A DNA stretch of 64,000 nt. Source: an uncultured Verrucomicrobiota bacterium (GTDB taxonomy: Bacteria; Verrucomicrobiota; Verrucomicrobiia; Opitutales; Opitutaceae). The notes beneath the pieces are model-generated. The model searched no databases and had not been told where the DNA came from. It was given only the letters and a program-made list of their open reading frames with translations. The stretch's first letter is position 1. Each line of letters begins with the position of its first letter. The translations under genes and the position numbers were made by a program. The stretch spans positions 62,001 through 126,000 of the forward strand of contig CAIUGM010000038.1 of assembly GCA_903898675.1 (NCBI GenBank), given 5' to 3'. Below are positions 27,900-35,805 of this stretch, piece by piece.

Positions 27900-29324
27900 T
27901 CAGCCCCGCACCGAACCCTGCAACACATGGTAATTGGCCATCGAGATCCCGCTGAGCATCGCGCCGACGATGCCCAGGAATCCCTGGTCGGTGCCGCACA
28001 GGTAAAGGTTTTTCAGGTGGGTGCGCCCGTCCCGAACCTTCCGCGGTGCGCCGTAAATGGCGCCGTTGAGATGCCCCGTGAATTTTCGGATGGTCCGCGG
28101 CGTGAACATATCCGTCGCCACTTGCGCCGCGGCCAGCACGGTTGCATCAACCGCGGGCAGAAAGCGGCGCGCCCCCTGCGTGATATCGGCGAACCACCGC
28201 TGTTTGTCCGCCTGGTAGACTTCCTCGGGCAGCCGGGCCCAAAGATCGTAGTTGGCGAGGCAGGTGACGCGAAAAATCCCCTCCGGGAGCCGCTCGTCGC
28301 CATAGTCGAAATTGTTCGGGAGGCAGATGACCCCGCTGCGGAGGTCGACCTGCCCCTGCGCCCGGGAATAGTCGAAACGGTCCGAGTCGTTGAAGAAGAC
28401 AATCGTGTCGTCCCCCCAACCCCATGTCACCGGAGCCCGGTCGTAGATCGTGATCGTCTCGGCGTAGGACAACGCGCCCGTGTTGCGGTCGGCGGCCTCC
28501 GTCTGCGGCGGATCGCACAGTCGCATCGTCTCGGCGAAGCCGATCGAGGAGATTACGTGGGTCGCGGTTATCTCCTCGCCGGAATCGAGGGTGAGCCGGG
28601 CCGCCCTGCCCTCCCGCTCGCTGATCCGGGCCACGCCGCACTTCATGCGCCGCTCCCCGCCTGCCTGGCGATATTTCTCCAGCAGCACGCGGAGAATCAC
28701 CCGAACCCCGTCCAGCGGCCGGGCGAAGCCCTCGAGAAACAGGGCCTTGAACATGATCACGAACTGGCCGAACTCCATGTCGCGCTCCTGGGCGCTGCCG
28801 TAGTACATCAGCGGGCAGAAAATCATGTCGGTCAGCAGTGGGTCCGTGAGGTGCCGCGCCACCACCGCCCGCGCGGATTCGGGCCGCGCGTCGAGCGAAA
28901 CATCGTCGTGGATCCGCACCGCCTGCACCAGCGACCGCCAGCCGTCGGCCTGCGCCGGAAAATGTGCGACCACCTCGGCCTCCAGGACGGCGAAATCGTT
29001 GGTGAACCTCAGCCCGCAGTCACGGAAGGCGATCCGGGACTGCTTCTGCGGCCGCAGGGCGAACTCCTCGCGCTCGATGCGGAGCTGACGGAGCAGTTTC
29101 CCGAGCGGCGTGCCCTTGACGCCCGGCGCCACAAAATTGGTCATGGCGTGCAGGCCGACATCGTATTTGCGGCCCGCGAAGCTGTAGAAGCTGTTCAGCC
29201 CACCGGAGGCATTGTGCCGCTCGAAAATACAGACCTTTTGCCCGAAATGGGCGAGCCGGATGCCCGCGGCGAGTCCGGACATGCCTGCGCCGATGATGGC
29301 GACATCATAATGGGAGCCACTCAT
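27900..29324 (-). CDS. Phytoene-desaturase-like FAD oxidoreductase (second of two)
   Basis: 474 residues of the same fold as the next gene but clearly divergent. The N-terminal motif is YDVAIIGAGMSGLAAGIRLA followed by VCIFERH and SGGLNS. The C-terminal FAD-binding segment is LKNLYLCGTDQGFLGIVGAM. Two different flavoenzymes side by side suggest two steps on one chain, or a heteromer. Similar pairs near ketosynthase and ACP genes occur in the clusters proposed for anammox ladderane lipids. The gap to the following gene is 51 bases, and 43 bases separate it from the ACP gene. Confidence 0.85.
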   Translation of the reverse strand: MSGSHYDVAIIGAGMSGLAAGIRLAHFGQKVCIFERHNASGGLNSFYSFAGRKYDVGLHAMTNFVAPGVKGTPLGKLLRQLRIEREEFALRPQKQSRIAFRDCGLRFTNDFAVLEAEVVAHFPAQADGWRSLVQAVRIHDDVSLDARPESARAVVARHLTDPLLTDMIFCPLMYYGSAQERDMEFGQFVIMFKALFLEGFARPLDGVRVILRVLLEKYRQAGGERRMKCGVARISEREGRAARLTLDSGEEITATHVISSIGFAETMRLCDPPQTEAADRNTGALSYAETITIYDRAPVTWGWGDDTIVFFNDSDRFDYSRAQGQVDLRSGVICLPNNFDYGDERLPEGIFRVTCLANYDLWARLPEEVYQADKQRWFADITQGARRFLPAVDATVLAAAQVATDMFTPRTIRKFTGHLNGAIYGAPRKVRDGRTHLKNLYLCGTDQGFLGIVGAMLSGISMANYHVLQGSVRG

Positions 29325-29367
29325 GCTTGGTTGCCGACGAACTCCCGGCCGCCGGACTGTGACCCGC

Positions 29368-29622
29368 TCAAGCCTTGGCTTGGAACTTCGGCGTCAGGTA
29401 ATCGGCGCAGCTCTCGAGCGAAGCCAACTGGCCGTAATCAGCCTCCGGCACCTCGATGCCGTGGCGTTTCCGAAGCTCCATCACGATATCAAGAAAATCC
29501 ATGGAATCGAGCTGCAGCTGGTCGCGCAGACGGATCTCGGACTTGATTGCGGTCAAGTCCTCGTCCGGCGCGATGTCGGAGATGATGTCGATAACAAGCT
29601 TCTTGCAGTCGTCTTTCGTCAT
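29368..29622 (-). CDS. Acyl carrier protein
   Basis: 84 residues. The phosphopantetheine attachment Ser is residue 40 in LQLDSMDFLDIV, the DSM/DSL motif. The surrounding helices (LVIDIISDIAPDEDL and VMELRKRHGIEVPEADYGQL) match ACP helices I and II. It is more divergent than a housekeeping AcpP, which normally reads DSLDTVELVM, so it probably serves this cluster. It sits directly after the ketosynthase gene (17 bases). Confidence 0.92.
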   Translation of the reverse strand: MTKDDCKKLVIDIISDIAPDEDLTAIKSEIRLRDQLQLDSMDFLDIVMELRKRHGIEVPEADYGQLASLESCADYLTPKFQAKA

Positions 29623-29639
29623 GGAGGTGTGCAGGTGGA

Positions 29640-30878
29640 TTAGGCTACGAAACGCTTGATTATCAATGTAGAATTAATTCCCAACATGCCAAAGGAATTA
29701 TTCAGGATCGTGTCAACCTGCTGGCCCGACTTCGCCTCGTTCAACACCAAGCCGGGGATATCACACTGGGGATCAAGCTCATCTACATTTATTGTGGGGT
29801 GAACCATGCCGTCCTCAAAGCTGGGTAGGTTGCCGGCCAATTCGAGGGCCCCGGCCGCGCCCATGGTGTGTCCGATGAAGCTCTTGGTGTTGTTGATGTG
29901 CGGCGGGCTGCGCCGGCCCTTGAAAACCTCGGCAATGGCCACGCATTCCTGGATGTCACCCTGCGGCGTCGAGGTGGCGTGGGTGTTGACGAGGTCGATG
30001 TCCTCCACGGTCATGCCTGCGTGGGCGATGGCCTTGCGCACGCATTCCGCCTGCCGCTCGGGATTGGGCAGCACGTAGTCGGTGGCGTCGGAATTCACGT
30101 GGTAGCCGGCGATTTCGCCGTAAATTTTGGCGCCGCGGGCCTGGGCATCCTCCAGCCGCTCGATCGTGTAGATGCAGCCGCCCTCTGAAATCACGATGCC
30201 GTTGCGCGCCTTGTCGAACGGGCGGCTCGCCTTGGTGGCATCCGCGTGGGCCGCGAGGGCATTCTGGCTCTTAAAGCCGGCGAAGATCCCAAACGTCTGC
30301 GGGCTTTCGCTCACGCCCCCGGCCAGCGCCAGGTCCACCTCGCCGAGCCGCAGCATCTGGGCGGCGTGGATCAGGCCCATGTTGCCGGCGGCGCAGGCGG
30401 CCCCGATGGTGTAGGCGGGCCCGGTGATGCCAAGGTTGAGCGACACTTCACCGGCGGCATTGTTGGCCACCGTGCGGGGGTTGTGGTGGTGCGTCCAGAA
30501 CTTGGTGTCGTATTTGAACAGCGAAATATTGTAGACTTCGTTCTCGGTCTCGACGTTGCCGTGCTCGGTGATGCCGAGATAAATGCCCACCCGGCTTTTG
30601 TCCCGGGCCTCCAGGTTGATCCCGCTGTCGGCGAGCGCCTCGCGGGCGCAGTATATGCTGATACCGCCGACCCGCGTGCCGATCCGCACGTCCTTTTTCT
30701 TCTGGTATTTCAACGGGTCAAAGGTGCACATCCCGGCCGGATGCCGGCCCATGTAGCGCACGTCGATCGTCGTGATGCCCGACACGCCGGACAGCAGGTT
30801 TTTCCGAAACTCGGCGAGCGAGTTTCCGTTGGGGGCGGTGAGTCCGATGCCCGTGATGACGATGCGGGTTTGCTTCAT
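29640..30878 (-). CDS. Beta-ketoacyl-ACP synthase II (FabF-like)
   Basis: 412 residues. The catalytic triad is Cys162 (GAACAAGNMGL), His300 (VNTHATSTPQGD) and His337 (SFIGHTMGAAGALEL) with Lys332. The N-terminal TRIVITGIGLTAPNGNS is typical. An insertion-like segment around residues 105-140 (EHGNVETENEVYN, then THHHNPRTVANN) differs from E. coli FabF, so it is probably a specialised ketosynthase. It elongates acyl-ACP with malonyl-ACP. It is the first gene of the minus-strand cluster and probably follows the promoter in the 65-base gap before galE. Confidence 0.93.
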   Translation of the reverse strand: MKQTRIVITGIGLTAPNGNSLAEFRKNLLSGVSGITTIDVRYMGRHPAGMCTFDPLKYQKKKDVRIGTRVGGISIYCAREALADSGINLEARDKSRVGIYLGITEHGNVETENEVYNISLFKYDTKFWTHHHNPRTVANNAAGEVSLNLGITGPAYTIGAACAAGNMGLIHAAQMLRLGEVDLALAGGVSESPQTFGIFAGFKSQNALAAHADATKASRPFDKARNGIVISEGGCIYTIERLEDAQARGAKIYGEIAGYHVNSDATDYVLPNPERQAECVRKAIAHAGMTVEDIDLVNTHATSTPQGDIQECVAIAEVFKGRRSPPHINNTKSFIGHTMGAAGALELAGNLPSFEDGMVHPTINVDELDPQCDIPGLVLNEAKSGQQVDTILNNSFGMLGINSTLIIKRFVA

Positions 30879-30943
30879 GCGCTTTTCCGAAAGGAGCAGA
30901 TTTGCCTAGCCATCGGAAATCGAAAAGCAATACAAGTCTCGGT
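30879..30943. promoter_or_regulatory. Divergent promoter region of the acyl cluster and galE
   Basis: Only 65 bases separate the ketosynthase start from the galE start on the opposite strand. Both directions must be initiated from this short region or from within the neighbouring genes. I see no convincing -35/-10 pair and no strong Shine-Dalgarno sequence for either gene. Confidence 0.4.
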
Positions 30944-31942
30944 ATGAAAGTCCTCGTTGCCGGCGGAGCCGGATACATCGGCAGTCATTGCGTGCGCCAG
31001 CTGCTGGCCGCGGGCCACACGCCGGTCGTGGTCGATAATTTCGCCTACGGTCACCGCGGCTCGCTGCCGGCCGGAGTCAAACTCCATGACGCCGGCCTCG
31101 CGGACGTCGCGGCCCTCGACCGGATTTTCGCCGCCGAGCGGTTTGACCTCGTCATGCACTTTGCCGCCTTCTGCTACGTCGGCGAGTCCGTGCACACGCC
31201 GCTGAAATACTACCTGAACAACGTCTCGGCCACGTACACCCTGCTCGACGCGATGGTCCGTCACGATGTGCGCAAATTCGTCTTTTCGTCCACCTGCGCC
31301 ACGTTTGGCGTGCCGGCCTCGCTGCCGCTCGTCGAGGACATGCCGCAGGCGCCGATCAACCCCTACGGGCAGACCAAGCTCGACGTGGAAAACGCCCTGC
31401 GGGCCCTCGCGCACGCGAAGACGATCAGCTGCGCGGTGTTTCGTTACTTCAACGCCGCGGGGGCGGCCGAGGATGGCAGCATCGGCGAGGACCACGACCC
31501 GGAGACGCATCTGATCCCGCTGGCCATCGGCGCGGCGCAGGGCCTCCGGCCCGGGCTGCAGGTTTTCGGGACCGACTACCCAACCCCCGACGGCACGTGC
31601 CTCCGCGACTACGTCCACGTTGACGACCTGAGCCGCGCGCACATCGCCGCGTTCGACAAGCTTGGCACCCCCGGCACCGCGTTGTTCTACAATCTCGGCA
31701 CCGGCACGCCGACCTCCGTGCTTGAGGTGATCAGGGCCGTGGAGAAAGTCTCCGGCCTGAAGGTGCCGGTCAAATTCGGACCGCGGCGCGAGGGCGATCC
31801 GCCCGCCCTGTTTGCGAATTCGGCCAAGGCCCAGGCTGAGCTGGGCTGGAAACCGAAATTCATGTCCATCGAACCGATCGTCGAGACGGCCTGGCGCTGG
31901 CACGCCAGAAAACCGGCCGGGTACGGCGACCGCGCCAAATAG
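30944..31942 (+). CDS. galE: UDP-glucose 4-epimerase
   Basis: 332 residues of the extended short-chain dehydrogenase fold. The NAD-binding motif is VLVAGGAGYIGSHCVRQLL. The catalytic Ser/Thr and Tyr-Lys are in FVFSSTCATFGVP and PYGQTKLD. RDYVHVDDL and FRYFNAAGA are GalE hallmarks. It interconverts UDP-glucose and UDP-galactose for envelope glycans. OleD belongs to the same superfamily, but these motifs fit GalE closely. The start at 30944 (MKVLVAGGAG) is used, since the 14 residues upstream have no family match. Confidence 0.95.
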   Translation: MKVLVAGGAGYIGSHCVRQLLAAGHTPVVVDNFAYGHRGSLPAGVKLHDAGLADVAALDRIFAAERFDLVMHFAAFCYVGESVHTPLKYYLNNVSATYTLLDAMVRHDVRKFVFSSTCATFGVPASLPLVEDMPQAPINPYGQTKLDVENALRALAHAKTISCAVFRYFNAAGAAEDGSIGEDHDPETHLIPLAIGAAQGLRPGLQVFGTDYPTPDGTCLRDYVHVDDLSRAHIAAFDKLGTPGTALFYNLGTGTPTSVLEVIRAVEKVSGLKVPVKFGPRREGDPPALFANSAKAQAELGWKPKFMSIEPIVETAWRWHARKPAGYGDRAK

Positions 31943-31956
31943 GCCTCGTCGCGTCC

Positions 31957-32715
31957 GTGATGATTTCCCGTCGCGTTCGCCTGATTTCCAGCATCGCGGC
32001 GGGCGTGCTGGCGGGCGGATATCTGCTACTCTCGGCGGCATTCTATTTTCTGCAGGACGAAATCGTCTACCAGCCGACCCACCGGGCGACCTGGGAGGAA
32101 CTCACACCCTGGTTGGTCGACGGCCATTTGTACGGCTACAGCCGCGGCCCTGCGTTGCCCAAGGCCGTGTGGCTGATCATGCAGGGCAACGCGGGACAGG
32201 CCGGCGCCCGCGGTTATTTCAAGCGCGTCCGGCCCGACGAGTCACTCTACATCTTGGAATACCCCGGCTACGGGCGGCGGACGGGCAGCCCGAACCGTGA
32301 GTCGATCAATGCCGCCACCGTCGCGGCCTACCGCGAGCTGTGCCGCCGGTTCCCCGCCATCCCGGTGGGTGTGGTAGGCGAATCCTTTGGCAGCGGACCG
32401 GCCGCAAGCCTCGCGCAGGAAACCCGGCCGCCGGACAGCATCGTCCTGATCGTGCCTGTGGCCCGGTTCGATGCGGTGCTGAACCGGCTGGTCCCCGTGG
32501 TACCGGTAAGGCTGTTGCTGCGCGACAATTGGGACAACGTCGCCTCGCTGCATGACTATCGCGGACCGCTGACGATCTACGCCGCGGAAAAGGACGCGGT
32601 CATACCGCGCGAGCAAACCCTGCTGCTGGCCGCCAGTGTACCTCAAGCCCGGCTAAACTGGCTGTCCGGCGGACACACCGATCCCGGGGAGAATGGCGTG
32701 ACGCTCGCGCGCTGA
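31957..32715 (+). CDS. Membrane-anchored alpha/beta hydrolase
   Basis: 252 residues. An N-terminal hydrophobic segment (about residues 9-31, LISSIAAGVLAGGYLLLSAA) acts as an anchor or signal. The hydrolase signature is VGVVGESFGSGPAA, whose Ser is the nucleophile. YILEYPGYGRRTGSP and a late AEKDAVIP (Asp) and SGGHTDPG (His) complete the triad. It resembles the BEM46/YfhR-type serine hydrolases. The substrate is unknown. It follows galE by 14 bases, so the pair may be co-transcribed. The second ATG at 31960 is equally possible as start. Confidence 0.85.
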   Translation: MMISRRVRLISSIAAGVLAGGYLLLSAAFYFLQDEIVYQPTHRATWEELTPWLVDGHLYGYSRGPALPKAVWLIMQGNAGQAGARGYFKRVRPDESLYILEYPGYGRRTGSPNRESINAATVAAYRELCRRFPAIPVGVVGESFGSGPAASLAQETRPPDSIVLIVPVARFDAVLNRLVPVVPVRLLLRDNWDNVASLHDYRGPLTIYAAEKDAVIPREQTLLLAASVPQARLNWLSGGHTDPGENGVTLAR

Positions 32716-32730
32716 CCGGCCGGGCGAACC

Positions 32731-34113
32731 TTAACGTTTCTTTGCCGCCGGCTTCTTGGCCTTGGCGAACGGCGTTTTGGTCGTGCTCACCGGCGCCGGT
32801 GCCCGCACGGCCAGGGCCTCGGTCACCACCGCCAGCATGTCGGTGGGGTGAGCCGCCTTGAGTTGCTCATAGAGCCGGTCGAACAGCTCCTCCAGATCCG
32901 CCGGCGCGGCCGCCCCGGCCTCGTTGCTCTGGCGTACTTCATCGGGCAGGTCCTTCGGCAGGATCGCGTCGCCCTGGGCGATCACTGCGCTGCGGTAGAT
33001 CATGTTCTCCAGTTCCCGCACGTTGCCCGGCCAGTTGTGCCGGCACAGGATCGCGAGGGCCTCGGGGGAAACCTTGCGCGCCTTGGTCTTCTTCGCCTTT
33101 GCCAGGCTCTGCAGGAAGAAATCCACGATCTGCGGCACATCCTCCACGCGCTCGCGCAACGGGGGCAAGCGCAGGCGCACCACGTTCAAGCGGTAGTACA
33201 GGTCCTCGCGGAATTCCTTGTCCTTCACCAGCGTCTCCAGGTTCTTGTTGGTCGCGGCCAGCACCCGGACATTCACCTTGATGGTTTCCGAACTGCCGAC
33301 GCGCTGGATCTCGCCCTCCTGCAGCACGCGGAGGATCTTGGTCTGTGTGGTCGGCGTCATGTCGCCGATCTCGTCCAGGAAAATGGTGCCACCGTCGCAA
33401 ACCTCGAACTTGCCCAGCCGCTGCGCCGTGGCGCCGGTAAAGGCGCCGCGCTCGTGGCCGAACAGTTCGCTCTCGATCAGGTTCTCGGGAATGGCCGAGC
33501 AATTGACCGCCACAAAGGGCCTGGCGTTGCGGTGACTGTGGCGGTGGATGCTGCGGGCGACCAGTTCCTTGCCGGTGCCGCTCTCGCCGGTGATCATGAC
33601 GGTGACATCGCTGGTGGCGACCTGGCCGATGACCTTGAAAACCTGCTGCATCGGGCCGGACGAGCCGACGATGCCCTCCTTGTGCTCCTCGGAATTGATC
33701 ACGGGCTGCACGCCGCCGGCCGAGCGGATGTCCGCCTGGGTGCGCAGGGCGTTCTCGACCAGGGCGAGCAGCTTGGGCGGATCGAAGGGCTTCACCACGT
33801 AGTCGAAGGCCCCGTATTTCATCGCCTCGATCGCGGTCTGGGCCGTGCCATAGGCCGTCATCAGGATCACCAGCTGCTTTGGATTGGCGGCGCGGATATG
33901 TTGCAGGGTCTCGAGCCCGCTGATGCCGGTCATGCGGTTGTCGAGCAGCACCACGTCGGGCGGCTGGCGCTTGACGGCCACCACGCCCTCCTCGCCGCTG
34001 GGCGCCTCCACCACCTTGTAACGCTGGGAGGAAAGCACCCGGTTCAACGAATAGCGCACCTCCGCATCATCATCGATGACAAGAATGGTGGGAACAGCAG
34101 CGGGCTCGGGCAT
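32731..34113 (-). CDS. Sigma-54-dependent response regulator lacking a recognisable HTH
   Basis: 460 residues. The receiver domain (residues 8-125) carries VIDDDAE, the phosphorylated Asp in [10 protein letters not shown] and VKPFDPPKL. The AAA+ domain has Walker A (GESGTGKE), the sigma-54 contact loop GAFTGA and [18 protein letters not shown]. After [12 protein letters not shown] the usual Fis-type helix-turn-helix is absent. Instead there is a helical stretch and a Lys/Ala tail ([12 protein letters not shown]). It could activate sigma-54 polymerase without specific DNA binding, or bind DNA by its basic tail. The start at 34113 is preferred to 34182. No kinase gene is adjacent. Confidence 0.92.
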   Translation of the reverse strand: MPEPAAVPTILVIDDDAEVRYSLNRVLSSQRYKVVEAPSGEEGVVAVKRQPPDVVLLDNRMTGISGLETLQHIRAANPKQLVILMTAYGTAQTAIEAMKYGAFDYVVKPFDPPKLLALVENALRTQADIRSAGGVQPVINSEEHKEGIVGSSGPMQQVFKVIGQVATSDVTVMITGESGTGKELVARSIHRHSHRNARPFVAVNCSAIPENLIESELFGHERGAFTGATAQRLGKFEVCDGGTIFLDEIGDMTPTTQTKILRVLQEGEIQRVGSSETIKVNVRVLAATNKNLETLVKDKEFREDLYYRLNVVRLRLPPLRERVEDVPQIVDFFLQSLAKAKKTKARKVSPEALAILCRHNWPGNVRELENMIYRSAVIAQGDAILPKDLPDEVRQSNEAGAAAPADLEELFDRLYEQLKAAHPTDMLAVVTEALAVRAPAPVSTTKTPFAKAKKPAAKKR

Positions 34114-34166
34114 GGTCGGCGGAATATGATTAGCGCTTTGCGTAAAGCTCGTTCTACTTAACCCCC

Positions 34167-34958
34167 ATGCTTGGGTGGTCAATTAACTTGTTTCGGGTGT
34201 TCGGTATCCAGCTCGCGGTGCACGTCTTCTTCGTGGCGCTGCTGGCTTACTACGGCTATGTGGGCTGGACGGAGGGCGGCCTGCCCGGTCTGGTCTGGTG
34301 GGTCGGATTGATCCTGCTTTTCTTCGTCTGTTTCATACTCCACTAGCTCGGTCATTCGCTGACGGCGCGGCGTTACGGCATCAAGGTGCCGCGCATCCTC
34401 CTCCTGCCGATCGGCGGCATGGCGGAATTCGACCGCATCCCGCGTGAGCCGGTTCAGGAGCTGCTGATCACCATCGCCGGACCGGCCGTGAATTTCACGA
34501 TCGCGGCCGGCCTCCTGCCTTTCGCGTGGAGCGGCTTGCTGAGCGCAGACGATTTGCCCGCCTACTCGCCGGGCGCCCTGGTCGACCAGCTCTGTGCCTG
34601 GAACTTTATCATGGGCTGCTTCAATCTTCTGCCGGTTTTCCCCATGGACGGTGGCCGCATTTTCCGGGCCCTGCTGGCGTTCAAGCTGCCTTATCTTCGC
34701 GCCACCTGGTGGGCGGTCACCGTCGGCAAGATTCTGGCGCTCGGCTTCGCGGTCACGGCCTTTTATCTGCAATGGCAGCTGACGGCCGTGCTGTTCCTGT
34801 TTATTTTCTGGGCGGGAGACAGTGAGTACAAGCAGTTGCTCCGCCGCGAACAGGAAGCCCTGTACTGGGCGGAAATGGCGCGCCGGATCGTACCCACCGC
34901 GCCACCACCGGACGGTGATCAGCCTCCCCTGCTCCCTTCTTATCACGGGCCAAACTGA
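34167..34958 (+). pseudogene. M50-family metalloprotease interrupted by an amber codon at the catalytic Glu
   Basis: The open frame from ATG 34167 continues in one frame for 263 codons apart from TAG at 34344-34346 (codon 60). It reads ...FVCFILH, then stop, then LGHSLTARRYGIKVPR. With Glu in place of the stop this would be the HELGH zinc motif. The second zinc motif (FNLLPVFPMDGGR), the glycine-proline segment (TIAGPAVNF) and the C-terminal membrane segments are intact. A single GAG to TAG change explains the interruption. The product would be a 59-residue fragment unless the stop is read through, so the gene is treated as disrupted. No recent decay is seen elsewhere in it. Confidence 0.85.
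34344..34346 (+). other. In-frame amber stop at the HExxH Glu position
   Basis: TAG sits between the codons for His59 and Leu61-Gly62-His63, exactly where the catalytic Glu of HExxH belongs. GAG differs by one base. TAG is a normal stop in this genome, for example at the ends of the genes at 537, 1035, 15110 and 31942. Confidence 0.9.
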
Positions 34959-35106
34959 CCGGCAGTTACAATCCCGGGACTGCGTCGGAGGAATATAGGC
35001 TCGCGGTTTGGGCTCCGGGACCCAGATCATGGCTTCAGTATCTGTCTCAGCCAGCCCGGGACTTTACCTGGCCCCCCGCCTGATCGAGTCTTACCCCACC
35101 CCAACC

Positions 35107-35454
35107 ATGCATGCACCGAACCCGCGGGGATTCACCTTGGTCGAGATCATGATCGTGGTCGTGATCATCGGCCTCCTCGCCGCCATGGCCATTCCCGCGT
35201 TTCAAAAAGTCCGGATCGCCTCCCAGGACAAGGTCGTGCTCAATAATGTCCGCCAGTTGTCCTCGGCCTCCGACCAGTACTACATCGCCAACGGGGTCTC
35301 GTTGGTCAGCAGCGCCCAGTTGATCGGGGCCAATAACTTCGTGAAGGCCCTCAATCCCGCAGCCAATGAATCGTACCCCGCGAATTACACCCAGGGCATC
35401 ACGCTGACGATCTCGAGCATCGGCGGTATCCGGACCATTACTTACGCCCCCTGA
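35107..35454 (+). CDS. Type IV pilin/pseudopilin-like protein
   Basis: 115 residues. The short leader ends in Gly8 before FTLVEIMIVVVIIGLLAAMA, the prepilin peptidase site, with Glu at +5 of the mature protein. The rest is a small soluble domain (NNVRQLSSASDQYYIANG, then NPAANESYPANYTQGI). No pilus assembly genes flank it. The PilT-family motor at 13.1 kb could act on the same fibre. The frame continues 33 codons upstream, but only the ATG at 35107 gives a normal leader. A terminator for the tRNA on the other strand lies shortly downstream. Confidence 0.93.
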   Translation: MHAPNPRGFTLVEIMIVVVIIGLLAAMAIPAFQKVRIASQDKVVLNNVRQLSSASDQYYIANGVSLVSSAQLIGANNFVKALNPAANESYPANYTQGITLTISSIGGIRTITYAP

Positions 35455-35511
35455 AGGCCCGGCCGGCCGTTGGGCGGCAGGCGGAGCGCCCGGCGCTGAC
35501 CGCGACCCAAG

Positions 35512-35546
35512 AAAAAAGCCGCAGCCGGACTGCTCCAGCGGCGACT
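35512..35546 (-). terminator. Intrinsic terminator of the tRNA-Ala gene
   Basis: On the minus strand a GC-rich stem (AGTCGCCGC... paired with ...GCTGCGGCT, with an internal loop) is followed by six T residues. It begins eight bases past the 3' end of tRNA-Ala. The stem has mismatches but the T run is clear. Confidence 0.6.
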
Positions 35547-35553
35547 TTAAAAG

Positions 35554-35629
35554 TGGTGGACCCTAACGGGTTCGAACCGTTGACCTCCTCAATGCCATTG
35601 AGGCGCTCTACCAACTGAGCTAAGAGCCC
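35554..35629 (-). tRNA. tRNA-Ala (anticodon GGC)
   Basis: A 76-base cloverleaf with encoded CCA. The acceptor GGGCTCT pairs with AGGGTCC and includes a G3-U70 pair, the identity element of tRNA-Ala. The anticodon stem CCTCA/TGAGG is perfect and the loop ATGGCAT gives GGC. The T arm is AACGG-TTCGAAC-CCGTT. Confidence 0.96.
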
Positions 35630-35805
35630 GTAACTGAACTATCAAGGGGCCTAAAAGTAAGTTTTGGCGGAGGAAGGCAAGGACTTTTTCGCTCCGTCAC
35701 CATCCGCCGTTAACGGTGCCCGATCCGTCGTGATTCCTCCCGGCCCTTGGGTGGCGTTTCCCGGTCCAAATACCCTCCGCGGATGGCCCCAACACCCCGC
35801 CCGGC

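Noticed and set aside
26391-29324. Carotenoid biosynthesis operon based on the two CrtI-like genes
   Set aside because: No phytoene synthase, lycopene cyclase or geranylgeranyl synthase is nearby, and all neighbours are fatty acid or Ole enzymes.
30944-31942. OleD as an alternative to GalE
   Set aside because: The gene is on the opposite strand and its motifs (RDYVHVDDL, FNAAGA, SSTCATFG) are those of UDP-glucose 4-epimerase.
34167-34958. Recoded amber (pyrrolysine or a reassigned code)
   Set aside because: TAG ends many intact genes here (e.g. at 537, 1035, 15110 and 31942), and Pyl insertion at a catalytic Glu would not be expected.
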